From positions 26,660,502 to 26,724,501 of the forward strand of contig NC_056035.1 in assembly GCF_004379255.2 (NCBI RefSeq): DNA of 64,000 nt. The letters are read 5' to 3'. How positions within the stretch are numbered: the first letter of the stretch is position 1; every line of letters starts with the position of its first letter. A program made the translations under genes and the position numbers. The notes beneath the pieces were generated by a model that saw only the letters and a list, made by a program, of their open reading frames with translations, did not search any database and was not told where the DNA came from. Positions 32,530 through 42,900 of the stretch are shown in pieces. The stretch is from Salvia splendens (taxonomy: Eukaryota; Streptophyta; Magnoliopsida; Lamiales; Lamiaceae).

Positions 32530-32723
32530 TACCTGTTCATTTGTGCGAGTTAGGCATGAGTAGTGGACTGTCGTCCACTACAAATTGCCTCCATTCCGTT
32601 TCTTCCGGGCAACTCGCTAGCCACCAAGTAGTCGGCCCTGTCCGCGAACCATGGCGCTTCCCGCTTGTGTTGTCCCTTAATTTTTTGTTCGGGTTGAGCA
32701 ATTCTCCCTGCCTGGTAGATCCA
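32530..32723 (-). pseudogene. B2 integrase N-terminal scrap
   Basis: Following RNase H on the minus strand, a short stretch resembles the start of the integrase region (REAPWFADRADYLVASELP, compare A1 [19 protein letters not shown]). It then breaks off near 32535, at a junction with the spacer that also follows pol in B1. The zinc-binding and DDE parts are gone. Confidence 0.6.
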
Positions 32724-33379
32724 CTATTTTTCGGATGTTGACTTGATCAGGTGCAGGTGCTTTTCAGGAAAAACATCTGGAATGCCTTCACCGTTCTCTT
32801 CTCGCAAAACTCGGCTCAGGTGATCAGCCACTCTGTCCTCACATCCTTTCTTAGCCACTCCTTCCCAATCAAACTTCTGTAGAAGGAGTGCCCATCTGAT
32901 TTTCCGCGGCTTTGATTCCTTTATTGCTAAGATGTGTTTGACGGCCGCATGGTCTGTATAAACTATCACCTTGGACCCAAGCAGGTATGTTCTGAACTTC
33001 TCAAAAGCGAGGACTACCGATAGCATTTCCCTTTCGGTCACATTATAGCTCCTTTGTGCTTGGTTCAATGTTTTTGACGCGTAGAAGACGACGTAACTCT
33101 TTCATTTGATTTTCTGACAAAACACTGCCCTCACAGCATAGTCGCTAGCATTGCACATCAACTCAAAGGGGTGATTCCAGTCGGGGACGCGTATAATCGG
33201 AGAACTTACAAATCGGTACTTCAGAAATGTGAACGCGGCCTTGCAGGCATCAGAGAATTCAATCTGCATGTCGTTCTGGAAAAGTTTCGTCAGAGGCTGG
33301 GCTATTTTTGCAAAATTCTTGATGAATCTCCTATAGATCCCTGCGCGTCCCAAAAAGGTTCTGACCTCCTCCTGGTCGG
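32724..33379 (-). pseudogene. B2 RT C-terminus and RNase H
   Basis: Two open pieces in different frames. 33353-33102 has the end of RT (FLGRAGIYRRFIKNFAKIAQ) and the RNase H start (FELMCNASDYAVRAVF). The Asp normally found in CDA is Asn here, so a catalytic residue is lost. 33068-32724 has EREMLSVVLAFEK, YTDHAAVKHILA and VADHLSRVL. The palm with FMDD is missing. Confidence 0.8.
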
Positions 33380-33560
33380 TAGATCATGGGAGTTTTACTG
33401 CCTACGTGTGCATTGCCTTGATTATTCGAGGGTCTGCCCAGTTCGAATTCCGTCTTTTGGGTGTCAGTTTCGGTTGACACTGGAAGAGTAACTCTTCCTC
33501 CCCTACCATGAAGTCTTCCAATCTCAGGGCGGGGCTAAATCTGCATTGTCGATCAAAGTT
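33380..33560 (-). pseudogene. B2 integrase C-terminus, out of order
   Basis: Read on the minus strand: LRLEDFMVGEEELLFQCQPK and a NWADPRIIKAMH end, then a stop. This is the integrase C-terminal region, yet it lies before RT-RNase H. It is preceded by the protease linker exactly as in the deleted pol of B1. The order protease, integrase end, RT-RNase H, integrase start is not that of a normal pol. Confidence 0.7.
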
Positions 33561-33675
33561 GGGCGTCCCTCCCTTTTTTTATCATGGGATGCATGTACAG
33601 CTCTGGGTAAATTTCTATCAAGGCATGCGTTTTCCACTTGACTACCCCTTGACTCAGCCTCAGTTCTTCTATCAT

Positions 33676-34569
33676 CTATCCTCCTTGTTCTTGCAGGTTT
33701 GATTTGACTGGTTTTTGACTGGCCTGGTTGGTAAGGTTCTTGAGAGTCATCGGCGATGCTGGTACGGAAAATAGTTGCCTTGTAGGCGAGGGATCTTCCT
33801 TCAGCATTCCTTTCAATGGGGCGGCTTGGTCAGGTGGTTTCTCGACCCTTCTTAGTTGGGTAATCTCTCTTGACTCGGCTGGTTGTGACGGCTGGCAAAA
33901 TTCCATAATTGCTCTTCTAATGGCTTGATCGTCAATTCTTCCAGTCATCGCCATATCAAACCATTCCGCTACCTCTCTCTAGAGCTGTTCACCTTCAGTG
34001 AAACCAGAGGGTGGTTCATTGAAGGATTTCTTTTCCAGATACTTTTGTTTCCGAGGGCTGATAGCGTCTACTGTTTGAATGCTCTCGCTGTCCTGTGGCT
34101 TCCTCATAGCTTTATCAATTTCGAATGTAAGCTGTTCTCCATTAAAATTCAGCTTCATCATCCCTTGGCGGACGTCGATGACTGTGCTGGCTGTGGATAA
34201 GAATGGCCTTCCCAAAAGGATGCCAACAGACTCTTCTGTTCCCGGCTCTGTCGTCTTTATGACGAAGAAGTCGGCGGGGTACATGAACTTGTTTACTTTG
34301 ACAAGTTCATCTTCCAAAACTCCTTCGGGGTAGATGCAAGACCCGTCTGCTAGCTGTATCTCCATATCGGTTTTGACAAGCTTAGCGTCTTCCAGCTTCT
34401 CGTATATAGAATACGGCATAATATTGATGGAAGCCCCTAGGTCGCACATTGCTTGCTCCATTAGAACGTCTCTGATGGAGATTGGAAGCGTAAACACCCC
34501 TGGGTCGGCTTTCTTGGGTGGAAGATCGCTAGGTTGGATTACACCGGTCTCATTTTCTACTTCGACCAT
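33676..34569 (-). pseudogene. B2 protease and linker
   Basis: An open frame at 34569-33979 carries the aspartic protease: DPGVFTLPISIRD, CDLGASINIMPYSIYEK, YPADFFVIKTTEPG and SVGILLGRPFLSTASTVIDV. It ends at a stop, and the linker continues in a shifted frame (33954-33676, DDQAIRRAIMEFCQPSQPAE). The protease motif itself is intact. It would cut the Gag-Pol polyprotein. Confidence 0.8.
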
Positions 34570-35072
34570 ACTCCCCTTCTCAGCAACCTGTTCACGGGTG
34601 CTAGACTCTTCTTCTTTTACAACTTGATTAAAGGCGATGGGCTTAAAGTTTCCGTTATGATTGAGTTTAGGTGCTGGAAAACTCGCAGATGAACTTTGAC
34701 AAACTGTTTCCGATTTCAGAGAGACTGTATTGACAATCTATCGTCCTGTAGGTTGCTGCACTGTGGCCGGAAGCTTTCCTTCATTCCCTCTCAGCTCGCC
34801 CAAAGACATGGCTACCTGAAATAACTGCTTTGTAAGCATCTCGAGTGCAGCCCTCTGCTCTTTCTGAGTCTCTTGTATTTCTCGCATTACATCTTGGGGC
34901 TGATGCAAGATCATCACATCTCCTGGACCTTCAAATTGCTGTTTGTTATATCTCTGATTAAATCGACCTCCTCCATAGCCTTGCTGATAGTAACCGGAAG
35001 GTCCATACTGCTCTGGCTAGTTCTGGGGAAAATGATTCTGTTGGTTCCTTCTTTGGTACTGCGGGACATAGT

Positions 35073-36167
35073 TCACAATTTGATTATTTGACTGTCTTCC
35101 TTGGTTGCTAAACTGAGGGCCTTGGTGTTGGTACCCCCATTCTCCTTCCTGTTGTCGACTTGACCAGTTAGGCCGTCCTCCACTTGATCAGTTCCCTTGA
35201 GGTCCATTTGACCATCCTGCCTGACCTCCCTGCATTCTGTTCCCTCCAGTGTTTGGCCTTTCTTGGATTCGAGCAGGCCAGTTGGGCTGCCCTCCAGAAG
35301 GTTGCGGCACATAGTAGTGATGCTCTTCTGGTAGTGATGCTCTTCTGGTGGGGACAGTTGCGGCACATACTGCGTTTCTTTTAGTGCAGGTGGTGGAGGT
35401 GGTCTGGCTTTCTCTACTGCCTCTAGCAGTTTCTTTTCCATCTGCTCAAATCGAGCCTCCATCTTTTCATCGTTACGCGCCTCTGCTACGTGCACTGCCC
35501 CTCTCTTATACTGTCCTCGGGATGTCTCATACGACCGCTTGGCCTCAATAAGCCTCTCCAGGATATATTTGGCTTGGCTAAATGCGGTTTTCGAGAAGTC
35601 CCCTTGAGCTGCGAGGTTGAGGTCGTTCTTGCTATCCACAGTGAGTCCACTGTAGAAAACAAAGTAGATTTCCTTCTCCTCCATCTTGTGGTTGGGGCAT
35701 GCTTGAAGCAAACCTTGGAATCTGTCCCAGTACTGGCCAAGGGGTTCATCGTACTCCTGTCTAGCCTCTGTAATCTCCCTTTTCAGGGCACTAGTCTTCG
35801 ATGCTGGGAAAAAGCGATCTAGGAATATCATGCGGAATTCAGCCCAGGTTCTGATGGATCCTTCTGGCAGCCTTGACAGCCAGACACCCGCATCGCCCTT
35901 CAAAACGAAGGGAATAGCTTTGAGCCTGTAATCTTCGGATGTGGATCTAGCCGGCACGGGCTGAATATCACAGTACCGACAGAACTCCTCTAGGAAGGCG
36001 TACGGACACTCCTTCGAAAGACCGTAGAAGTGGGATAAGACGGCCAGTACTCCCGATTTGATCGCGATGGACTGCATCCCAGGAGTAGCGGCAATGGCAT
36101 GTGTAGGCTCCTTCTCATTATGAACGTGCAGAGAGCCAATTCCGGAGTTGTCAGCGACAAGGGCCAT
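35073..36167 (-). CDS. B2 gag, long open part
   Basis: 364 codons. The natural start is at 36332 (MRRYQRGGHWNHPF), but a TAA near 36214 interrupts, so the ATG at 36167 (MALVADNSGIGSLH) begins the longest open part. The gag core is complete (VLSHFYGLSKECPYAFLEEF, FVLKGDAGVWLSRLPEGS, FLDRFFPASKTSALKREI, LAAQGDFSKTAFSQAKYI), followed by a coiled-coil-like Glu/Lys segment. The last residues after about 35170 are frameshifted relative to the Gln/Asn-rich tail, which continues to about 34740 in another frame. No zinc knuckle is present. It forms the particle shell of the element. Confidence 0.82.
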   Translation of the reverse strand: MALVADNSGIGSLHVHNEKEPTHAIAATPGMQSIAIKSGVLAVLSHFYGLSKECPYAFLEEFCRYCDIQPVPARSTSEDYRLKAIPFVLKGDAGVWLSRLPEGSIRTWAEFRMIFLDRFFPASKTSALKREITEARQEYDEPLGQYWDRFQGLLQACPNHKMEEKEIYFVFYSGLTVDSKNDLNLAAQGDFSKTAFSQAKYILERLIEAKRSYETSRGQYKRGAVHVAEARNDEKMEARFEQMEKKLLEAVEKARPPPPPALKETQYVPQLSPPEEHHYQKSITTMCRNLLEGSPTGLLESKKGQTLEGTECREVRQDGQMDLKGTDQVEDGLTGQVDNRKENGGTNTKALSLATKEDSQIIKL

Positions 36168-36418
36168 CTCTGCTGGTGGTGGTTGTGTGTTCTGTTCAGC
36201 GGCTACCGCGGCTTATAATGCTGCTCTGTAACGAGTGGTGACCACGCCGGCTTCCTGGACTATCCAATGAGCGTTAGTTTCTCTGTATAGAAAGGGGTGA
36301 TTCCAGTGTCCACCGCGTTGATACCTTCTCATCAACAGTGAAAAACAAAACGAGAAAACAAGGAAATAAGATTATATACACCTACGCACTACGCACAAAC
36401 ATAAAGTAACACCATGCT

Positions 36419-36436
36419 TCCCCGGCAATGGCGCCA
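36419..36436 (-). promoter_or_regulatory. Primer-binding site, tRNA-Asp (B2)
   Basis: The plus strand reads TCCCCGGCAATGGCGCCA, the tRNA-Asp 3' end with one C to T change. Three bases separate it from the 5' LTR. Confidence 0.88.
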
Positions 36437-36439
36437 TTT

Positions 36440-37590
36440 TGGAAGGCCTCGAGAGGGGCGCGAATTCGGACCAAGTTATATTGAAAATAACTGAACCGAT
36501 TGGATCAGTTAGCAAATGTCGTTGCCACTTGATCGATTCAAACTCGCTCTCGCTCGTTTCCTACCAATGTAATTTGTAAACTCCCAATTTTGCACTACTT
36601 TAACAGTAAAGCGGAATGTTCGAGGTCGATCCCACAGAGAAGTTGGTGTGTCGAGTGTGTGTGTAGTGAACCGGGGGTTGGCTGCTGCCACGCTTTAACT
36701 TGGGAGTTTTTAACTACTGTTTTTACTCTAGGCAGAATTAAACTTGCTAACTTGATCAAGGTAAATTTAACTACTGGGTCAAGTGAATTGCAGGTTAAAA
36801 CGTAACAGTAAATGCGATAATGAAAACGTAATAACTTTGATTAAACTAAACTGAGAGCAGTACAACGTGAAATTGAAACTAAGCTAATACTTCAGAAAAT
36901 AAGAAAGCAAGTAAAACCGAGAAGAATCTCGGAGGGTAATTTAGGAATACGCCGACAGATAACAAGTATTCTGCAACGCTTCTTTAATCTCCCTTTCTAA
37001 CTACGCATTACTTTATCTAAACTAAGCTATTCTAGAGAACTGGACTAAGCTAGAGAACTAAACTAAGCTAAACTAGACGGAAAGTAAAAGATCGGATTCT
37101 TTCTTGTGATGGCACACCCTCTATTTATAAGCTCGATTCGGCCTCCAACTGGATAACGATCTTGACAGGGAATATTCACTCATGCTGAGAATGAGCGACT
37201 CATTGATTGCTACGTGCCCTTCTTCTAGAATGACGACGCTTTTGAGTAACAGATTCGTGACTCAGCTCCGTCCTTGCGTCTCATAAGCTAGCACGTGTCC
37301 CCTGCTAGAACGTCGTCCTTGATAACAGAATGGTGCGCCACATCCAGCTCATTTCCTCACGTGTTCTTCTTCTAGAAGCCAGCGGTCCCCGCCTAACTGC
37401 TTGATCACTCCCCCTTGGTCAACTCCCCCAATTCTTGGCCTTTTATCGCCTTTTGTACTTGCTTGATCAGTTCGGCCTTGCTGTCTTGGTCAAGCGGCAT
37501 TCCTGCACATTTAACACTTATTTTGGGCGATAAACCGATCAAGCAGCGTGCATTTTACCCTTAAACCGATGCATAAAATGAGCCTTATCA
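36440..37590 (-). repeat. 5' LTR of B2
   Basis: 1151 bp; the mate of 28306-29438. It contains TTCTAGAA at 37223-37230 and 37370-37377. The middle module is mutated to TGCTAGAA near 37313. Confidence 0.92.
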
Positions 37591-37595
37591 CAATA

Positions 37596-37940
37596 CCGAG
37601 AGAACAGTCCTAATATCTCTGGTGAGAAATGAGTGACTGAGTGAATCCAACAGTGGTTTAAATTGAGCAATCTTGACAAACTGACAGCTTGATCAAGCAA
37701 ACGCGAAAGAGAAGAAACATAAGCTACTGACAAATGAATTTATCTCGACCTCGGGTATGATTGTTGGAAATTTATTCGATCTAATGCATACATGTAAATA
37801 TGTGTTTTTGTTTTAAGTCTTGTTTTTCTTTTCGTCTTCTTTTTACTTTCTTGAAATGAGCAAACCATGCCTGAAATTTGCCTTATCTTTTCTTTTTTTA
37901 TATATACTTGAGGACAAGTATGTTTTAAGTGTGAGCAATT
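37596..37940 (+). other. B1 3' non-coding region, second part
   Basis: Continues B1 after the B2 insertion. It ends with CTTGAGGACAAGTATG and TTTTAAGTGTGAGCAATT directly before the 3' LTR. No gene. Confidence 0.8.
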
Positions 37941-39299
37941 TGATAAGGCATATTTCATGCATCGGTTTATGGGTAAAACGTATGCTACTTGATTGGTTTA
38001 TCGCGCAAAACAAGTGTTAATTGTGCAGAAATGCCGCTTGACCAAGGTAGCAAGGCCAAACTGATCAAGTGAGTACAAAAGGCGAAAAAGGCCGGATATC
38101 GGGGGAGTTGATCAAAGGGGGAGATCAAGCTGTTAGGAGGGGACCGCTGGCTTCTAGAAGAAGAACACGTGAGGAAATGAGCTGGACGTGGCGCACCGTT
38201 CTGTTATCAAGGACGGCGTTCTAGAAGGGGACGCGTGCGTACATATGAGACGCAAGGACGAGCTGAGTCATAAAACTGTTACAGAAAAAGCGTCGTCATT
38301 CTAGAAGGAAAGCACGTAGCAATCAATGAGTCGCTCACTCTCAGCGTGAGCAAATATTCCCTGCCAAGATCGTTATCCAGCTGGAGGTCGTGCTGCGCCT
38401 ATAAAGGAGGATGTGCCACCACAAGGAGAGGGGGATCCTTTACTTTCCGTCTTAGTTTAGCTTAGTTCAATTCTCTAGTTTAGTCCAGTTTTCTAGATAG
38501 CTTAGCTTAGCTTAGCTTAGATAAAGTGTTGTTTAGTTAGAGAGGGCGATTGAAGAAGCGCTGCGGAATACTCCCTCCGTCCCAATAAATATGCAACATT
38601 TGGTTTTCGGCACGAGATTTTATGCAATGTTATTTTGTGAGTTAATGAAGAGAGAGTAAAATAAGATAGAAGAAAAAGTAGAGATAGAGTTGTTTCCATT
38701 TTAGGAAACGTTTCATTTTTATTGGGACAACCCAAAAAGGAAAACGTTTCATTTCTAATGGGACAGAGGGAGTACTTGTTATCTGTCGGCGTATTCTTAA
38801 GTTTCCCGCCGAGGATCTTCTCGGTTTATTTGCTTTCTTTTTTTCCGAAGTGCTATCTTAGTTTAAATTTCACGCTGTACTGTTCTAGTTTAATCAAAGT
38901 TGTTTTCGTTTTCATCCTCGCATTTACTGCTTTAGTTTCAGTTTCGTTACGATGCACTTGACCCAGTAGTTAAAGTTACCTTGATCAAGTTAGCAAGTTT
39001 AATCCTGCCTAGAGTAAAATCAGTAGTTAAAAACTCCCAAGTTAAAGCGTGGCAGCAACCAACCCCTGTTCACTATTCACACACTTGATACACCAACTTC
39101 TCTGTGGGATTGACCCCGAACTTGCCGCTTTACTGTTAAAGTAGTGCAAAATTGAGAGTTTACAAATTACGTTGGTAGGAAACGAGTGAGAGCGAGTTTG
39201 CATCGATCAAGTGGCAACGACATTTGCTAACTGATCCAATCGGTTCGGTTATCTTCAATATAACTTGGTCCGAATTCGCGCCCCTCTCGAGGCCTTCCA
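37941..39299 (+). repeat. 3' LTR of B1
   Basis: 1359 bp, including a 202-bp Stowaway MITE. Without the MITE and its TA duplication it matches the length of the 5' LTR within a few bases. TSD CCCTC follows at 39300-39304. All three TTCTAGAA modules are kept (38152, 38219, 38299). Confidence 0.92.
38571..38772. mobile_element. Stowaway MITE, 202 bp
   Basis: Ends CTCCCTCCGTCCC and GGGACAGAGGGAG with TA on both sides (38569-38570, 38773-38774). The 5' LTR has the empty site GGAATACTTG at about 20207. It therefore inserted after B1 did. Confidence 0.92.
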
Positions 39300-39431
39300 C
39301 CCTCGATGCATTATCATTCATCCACTTATTTATAAGTTTTTTTGACCCTCGTACATCCACTTATTTACAAATGATGCATTATCATTTTTTATTAGTAGTA
39401 TATGAAAGTAAATGTATTTTTAATGGAAATT

Positions 39432-39822
39432 GGTCCCTAAAATCATAAACTTTACATAAAATTTGGTATTTCTCACGAACTTTGAAACTGGTATATAATA
39501 TCACAAACTTTGCATTTTGTTTGGTATTTCCTACAGTATGCCTATTACTATATTTGACTAACTTACGAGACTTTTTTTTATCTTACTTAACATAATTAAA
39601 TCAACGTTATTTTCAACGTGACTTTTTGTCCTATATGTTATAAACTTTAAAAATGATTTAAAATATAATAAAACGTATCACGGTGGCCTACGTAAAATAA
39701 GATTTTGATGAATATATCTTATTTGAGTGAGTTTAGAAAATACCAAATAAAATGTAAAGTTTGTGATATTATAAACTAATTTTAAAATTAATGGGAAATA
39801 CCAAACTTTAGGCAAATATTAT
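39432..39822. mobile_element. Foldback (Mutator-like) MITE M2
   Basis: A diverged copy of M1 (19015-19416). It begins GGTCCCTAAAATCATAAAC, with inner ATATCACAAACTTTGCATTT and complementary right arm sequence AAAGTTTGTGATATTATA. It lies 170-560 bases upstream of the MATE start codon and may form part of that gene's promoter region. Confidence 0.6.
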
Positions 39823-39990
39823 CGAAATAAATTTGGGAGATACTTCTCAACTGAGCTATTTCCACATCCACTAGATTCCACCACCAACCTCAACACTGTG
39901 CTCAATCTCGATAGATATACGGCTATCTGATTCCGAGATTCATCCATCCTTCCACACAAAACTGCTGAATTCTTCGCCGTGGATCTAGCG

Positions 39991-42900
39991 ATGGCGTTTG
40001 GTGTTGCTGCGCAGCACCATCTCTTCTCCATTCATGCAAATTACAACCACTCGCCGATTCACGGAATCTCTCCTTACAGATGTTCGACCAAATGCGCCAA
40101 CGGCTATAGTTCGGTTCGATTTCGAACGATCACAAAATCATCGGCAAACAAAACTCCGAGAACCATACCGGAAAAGCCGAAGCCTCCAATTGAAGGAGAC
40201 CGGGTCGATGATTTGGACAATGGTCGAAATTCGTTCTCCTCCGTTATGCATCGTATTAGGTAGTTAACTTTTTGGATGCTGATTTGAATCAATTTTTATG
40301 TTTAGTCAGTGGAATTGGAATTTAGCGAATTTGTTAGTCTCTTTTCGATACATTAGGTGTTTTTGCTGTTGGCATAATTTAATACGCAACTGTGTGTAAA
40401 AGTTATTTCATTATTGATACCGTGTAAATCACTTCTTCGAAGTTTCTGTATTTTGCTTATCTATTTGTGCACTGTGATTTTGTAGGGCGGGAATTAAACT
40501 AGATGGACTTGGTATGGAAATTCTGTCGATTGCACTTCCTGCAGCTCTGGCTCTTGCAGCCGACCCAATTACTTCACTTGTTGATACTGGTTTCGTTGGT
40601 CATATAGGTACTTTCTTTGTTTGATTCGATATTTTGTGTTGCGTTGCTTATATTGACTTCATGTAGCCTGAGGCCTTCATTGTTAGTATTTGCTTTTTGA
40701 CCAATAGGCTGCATTTTGTTGGGTACGGAGAATATTTGAGAATTTGAGTAGGGTCATTTAGTGAATATATATACATGGGTGGGAAATTTGAGGGGGGCAT
40801 TTGCCTCTATTTGAATAATACTCTACTAGATTGAGAGATGGAAATTTGCGAGATGCATCTCTCCCTTTCCATTAATATGCCATTAGTGAGTATTTTTCTG
40901 TAAAACTATTTTTGTCGGATTGGTTCTCAATATGCCGTTAGTAAGTATTTTGCTTAGGTTTGCTTAAGACTAACTTTATATGTCATGTTATTCAGGATCT
41001 GCAGAACTGGCTGCAGTTGGTGTATCGGGTGCTGTTTTTAACCTTGTTTCTAAACTATTTAATGTCCCGTTGCTAAATGTCACTACGTCCTTTGTTGCTG
41101 AAGAGCAGGCATCTGCTTTAAAGGATGCCGATGACGGCAGTCCAACTGCTAAAGGTACTATTTTTATCAGTGCATATTTTGCATGTACAATGAATGTGTT
41201 ATAATTATGATGCATTTTAATCTTTGAACGGATCATTTTCCCTTTTGCTTCTGTTCTTTTTCGTTTTATTGCCTGCAGAGCAAGAAAACAAGATATTTCT
41301 TCCTTCAGTATCAAATGCTATAATACTTGCCGCTGGCCTTGGCATCATAGAAGCTGTGGCGCTCTTCGCAGGATCAAGCTTTTTAATGGATACCATGGGT
41401 ATACCTGTTGTATGTCTTCTTTGGCTAATTGAAAACTCTACTACGGACATCTATTTTGGGTCCCCATATCTCTCTCTATTTTCAATCAGCTAATAATTTT
41501 TCGATACTTTTTACATGTAAATTAAAAGCGTTGCAGATTTGATTTTGTCAAATATGCTTTTCTAGGCCTCTGTTAACAAAATCAACTTAGTCAGGCACAC
41601 AATGATGATTATCCTGGCAGAATATTTGATTATATGTATTCTCTTGTTTATTGAAACTAAGAACATAAAATTAAATCTCCTTAACTTGTTCATTGGTTAA
41701 TTTTGATTTCCTAAACCATACAACCGTGGATGGTGCACTTCTTGCACACATTCTGCTTGATTATTTCAGATTTATCTATCAATATCCAGAGCAGACTGTA
41801 ACCTCCACCATATTTGGCGTATTACAGGACTCACCAATGCGTGCGCCAGCTGAACAGTTTCTCGCTCTAAGGGCGTTTGGTGCTCCACCAATTGTTGTTG
41901 CTCTAGCTGCTCAAGGAACTTTTCGTGGGTTCAAGGATACAAAGACACCCCTTTATGCAGTTGGCAAGTGTTACATCCATATACTTTGTTATATGCTATA
42001 ACTACTTCTTTCATTCCACTTAGGCTGGAATGAATGCTTTACTATGATTCAGTGATTCTATAAGTTTAATTTGTCTCTAATTTTTACTTCTGGAATACTA
42101 TCCTTACCACTTGCTAACCTTAATTTATGTTTTACCCTTTTCAGGAGCTGGCAATTTACTCAATGCACTGCTGGACCTCATATTAATATTTTACTTTGGT
42201 TTTGGCATTAGTGGTGCTGCCATTGCTACCGTGACTTCTGAGTATGTCGGATTTGGTAAAACTATCACTATATTTGCATCAAATATAGCATGCATGAGAT
42301 AATAGTTTTTTCCTAGCTCACATGAATTCAATGTATCTTTAAAAGGTACTTGACAGCTCTAATACTTCTGTGGAAGCTGAGTGACAAATTGTTGCTTGTT
42401 ACTCCAAGTATTAGTGGGCAGAGGGTGGCTCAGTATCTTAAATCTGGTAATTCCTTTAAGAATGGGCAGATCTATGGTTGTGCTTATACTACATGGTGCT
42501 TCATGTCTATTAATGGAAGTATATCAATTCCAATAATGTATTACACGTATCTAAACAAAAATCAGATGAAAATATGGAATTTTGTTGCAATTAACATGAG
42601 TAAACATTTCTGGGAATGAGCTCTTAATTTCAATGCACAGGTGCACTTCTGACTGCCAGAACTATAGCTGTCCTTTCAATCACAACCCTAGCCACATCTA
42701 TGGCAGCACGAGAGGGACCCATACAAATGGCTGGCTTTCAGATATGTTTTGAAGTCTGGTTGGCTTTATCTTTGCTAAATGATGCTTTAGCGCTAGCTGG
42801 TCAGGTATTTAGTGAGAATTATTAATTATAGGGTTAGTTACAGAAACAGGAAATGTCTCATGATTTAATTGATTTTCTTTGAAATTATATCTTAGCTGTT

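Larger units (their letters stand above)
28306..37590 (-). mobile_element. Family B element B2, full length, inserted in B1
   Basis: Two LTRs (36440-37590 and 28306-29438), primer site, gag, protease, rearranged pol, env-like remnants, hairpins and 3' non-coding DNA, all on the minus strand; 9285 bp. CAATA flanks both sides (28301-28305 and 37591-37595). Joining the flanks restores the sequence that B2 itself has at the matching place (about 29800), which proves insertion into B1. Integrase core and most of RT are missing, so it is non-autonomous. Confidence 0.93.
19586..39299 (+). mobile_element. Family B element B1, Athila-type, split by B2
   Basis: 5' LTR 19586-20734, primer site 20738, broken gag 20844-22800, a deleted pol ORF 22682-23968, an env-like region 24686-26960, hairpins, and 3' non-coding DNA. 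It is interrupted at 28305 by B2 and resumes at 37596; the 3' LTR is 37941-39299. Flanks CCCTC / CCCTC. Without B2 it would be about 10.4 kb. Most of RT, RNase H and integrase are missing. Confidence 0.9.

Noticed and set aside
41693..42001. 102-codon frame read through an intron of the MATE gene
   Set aside because: Contains exon 5 plus intron sequence; the spliced frame uses 41828-41963 only.
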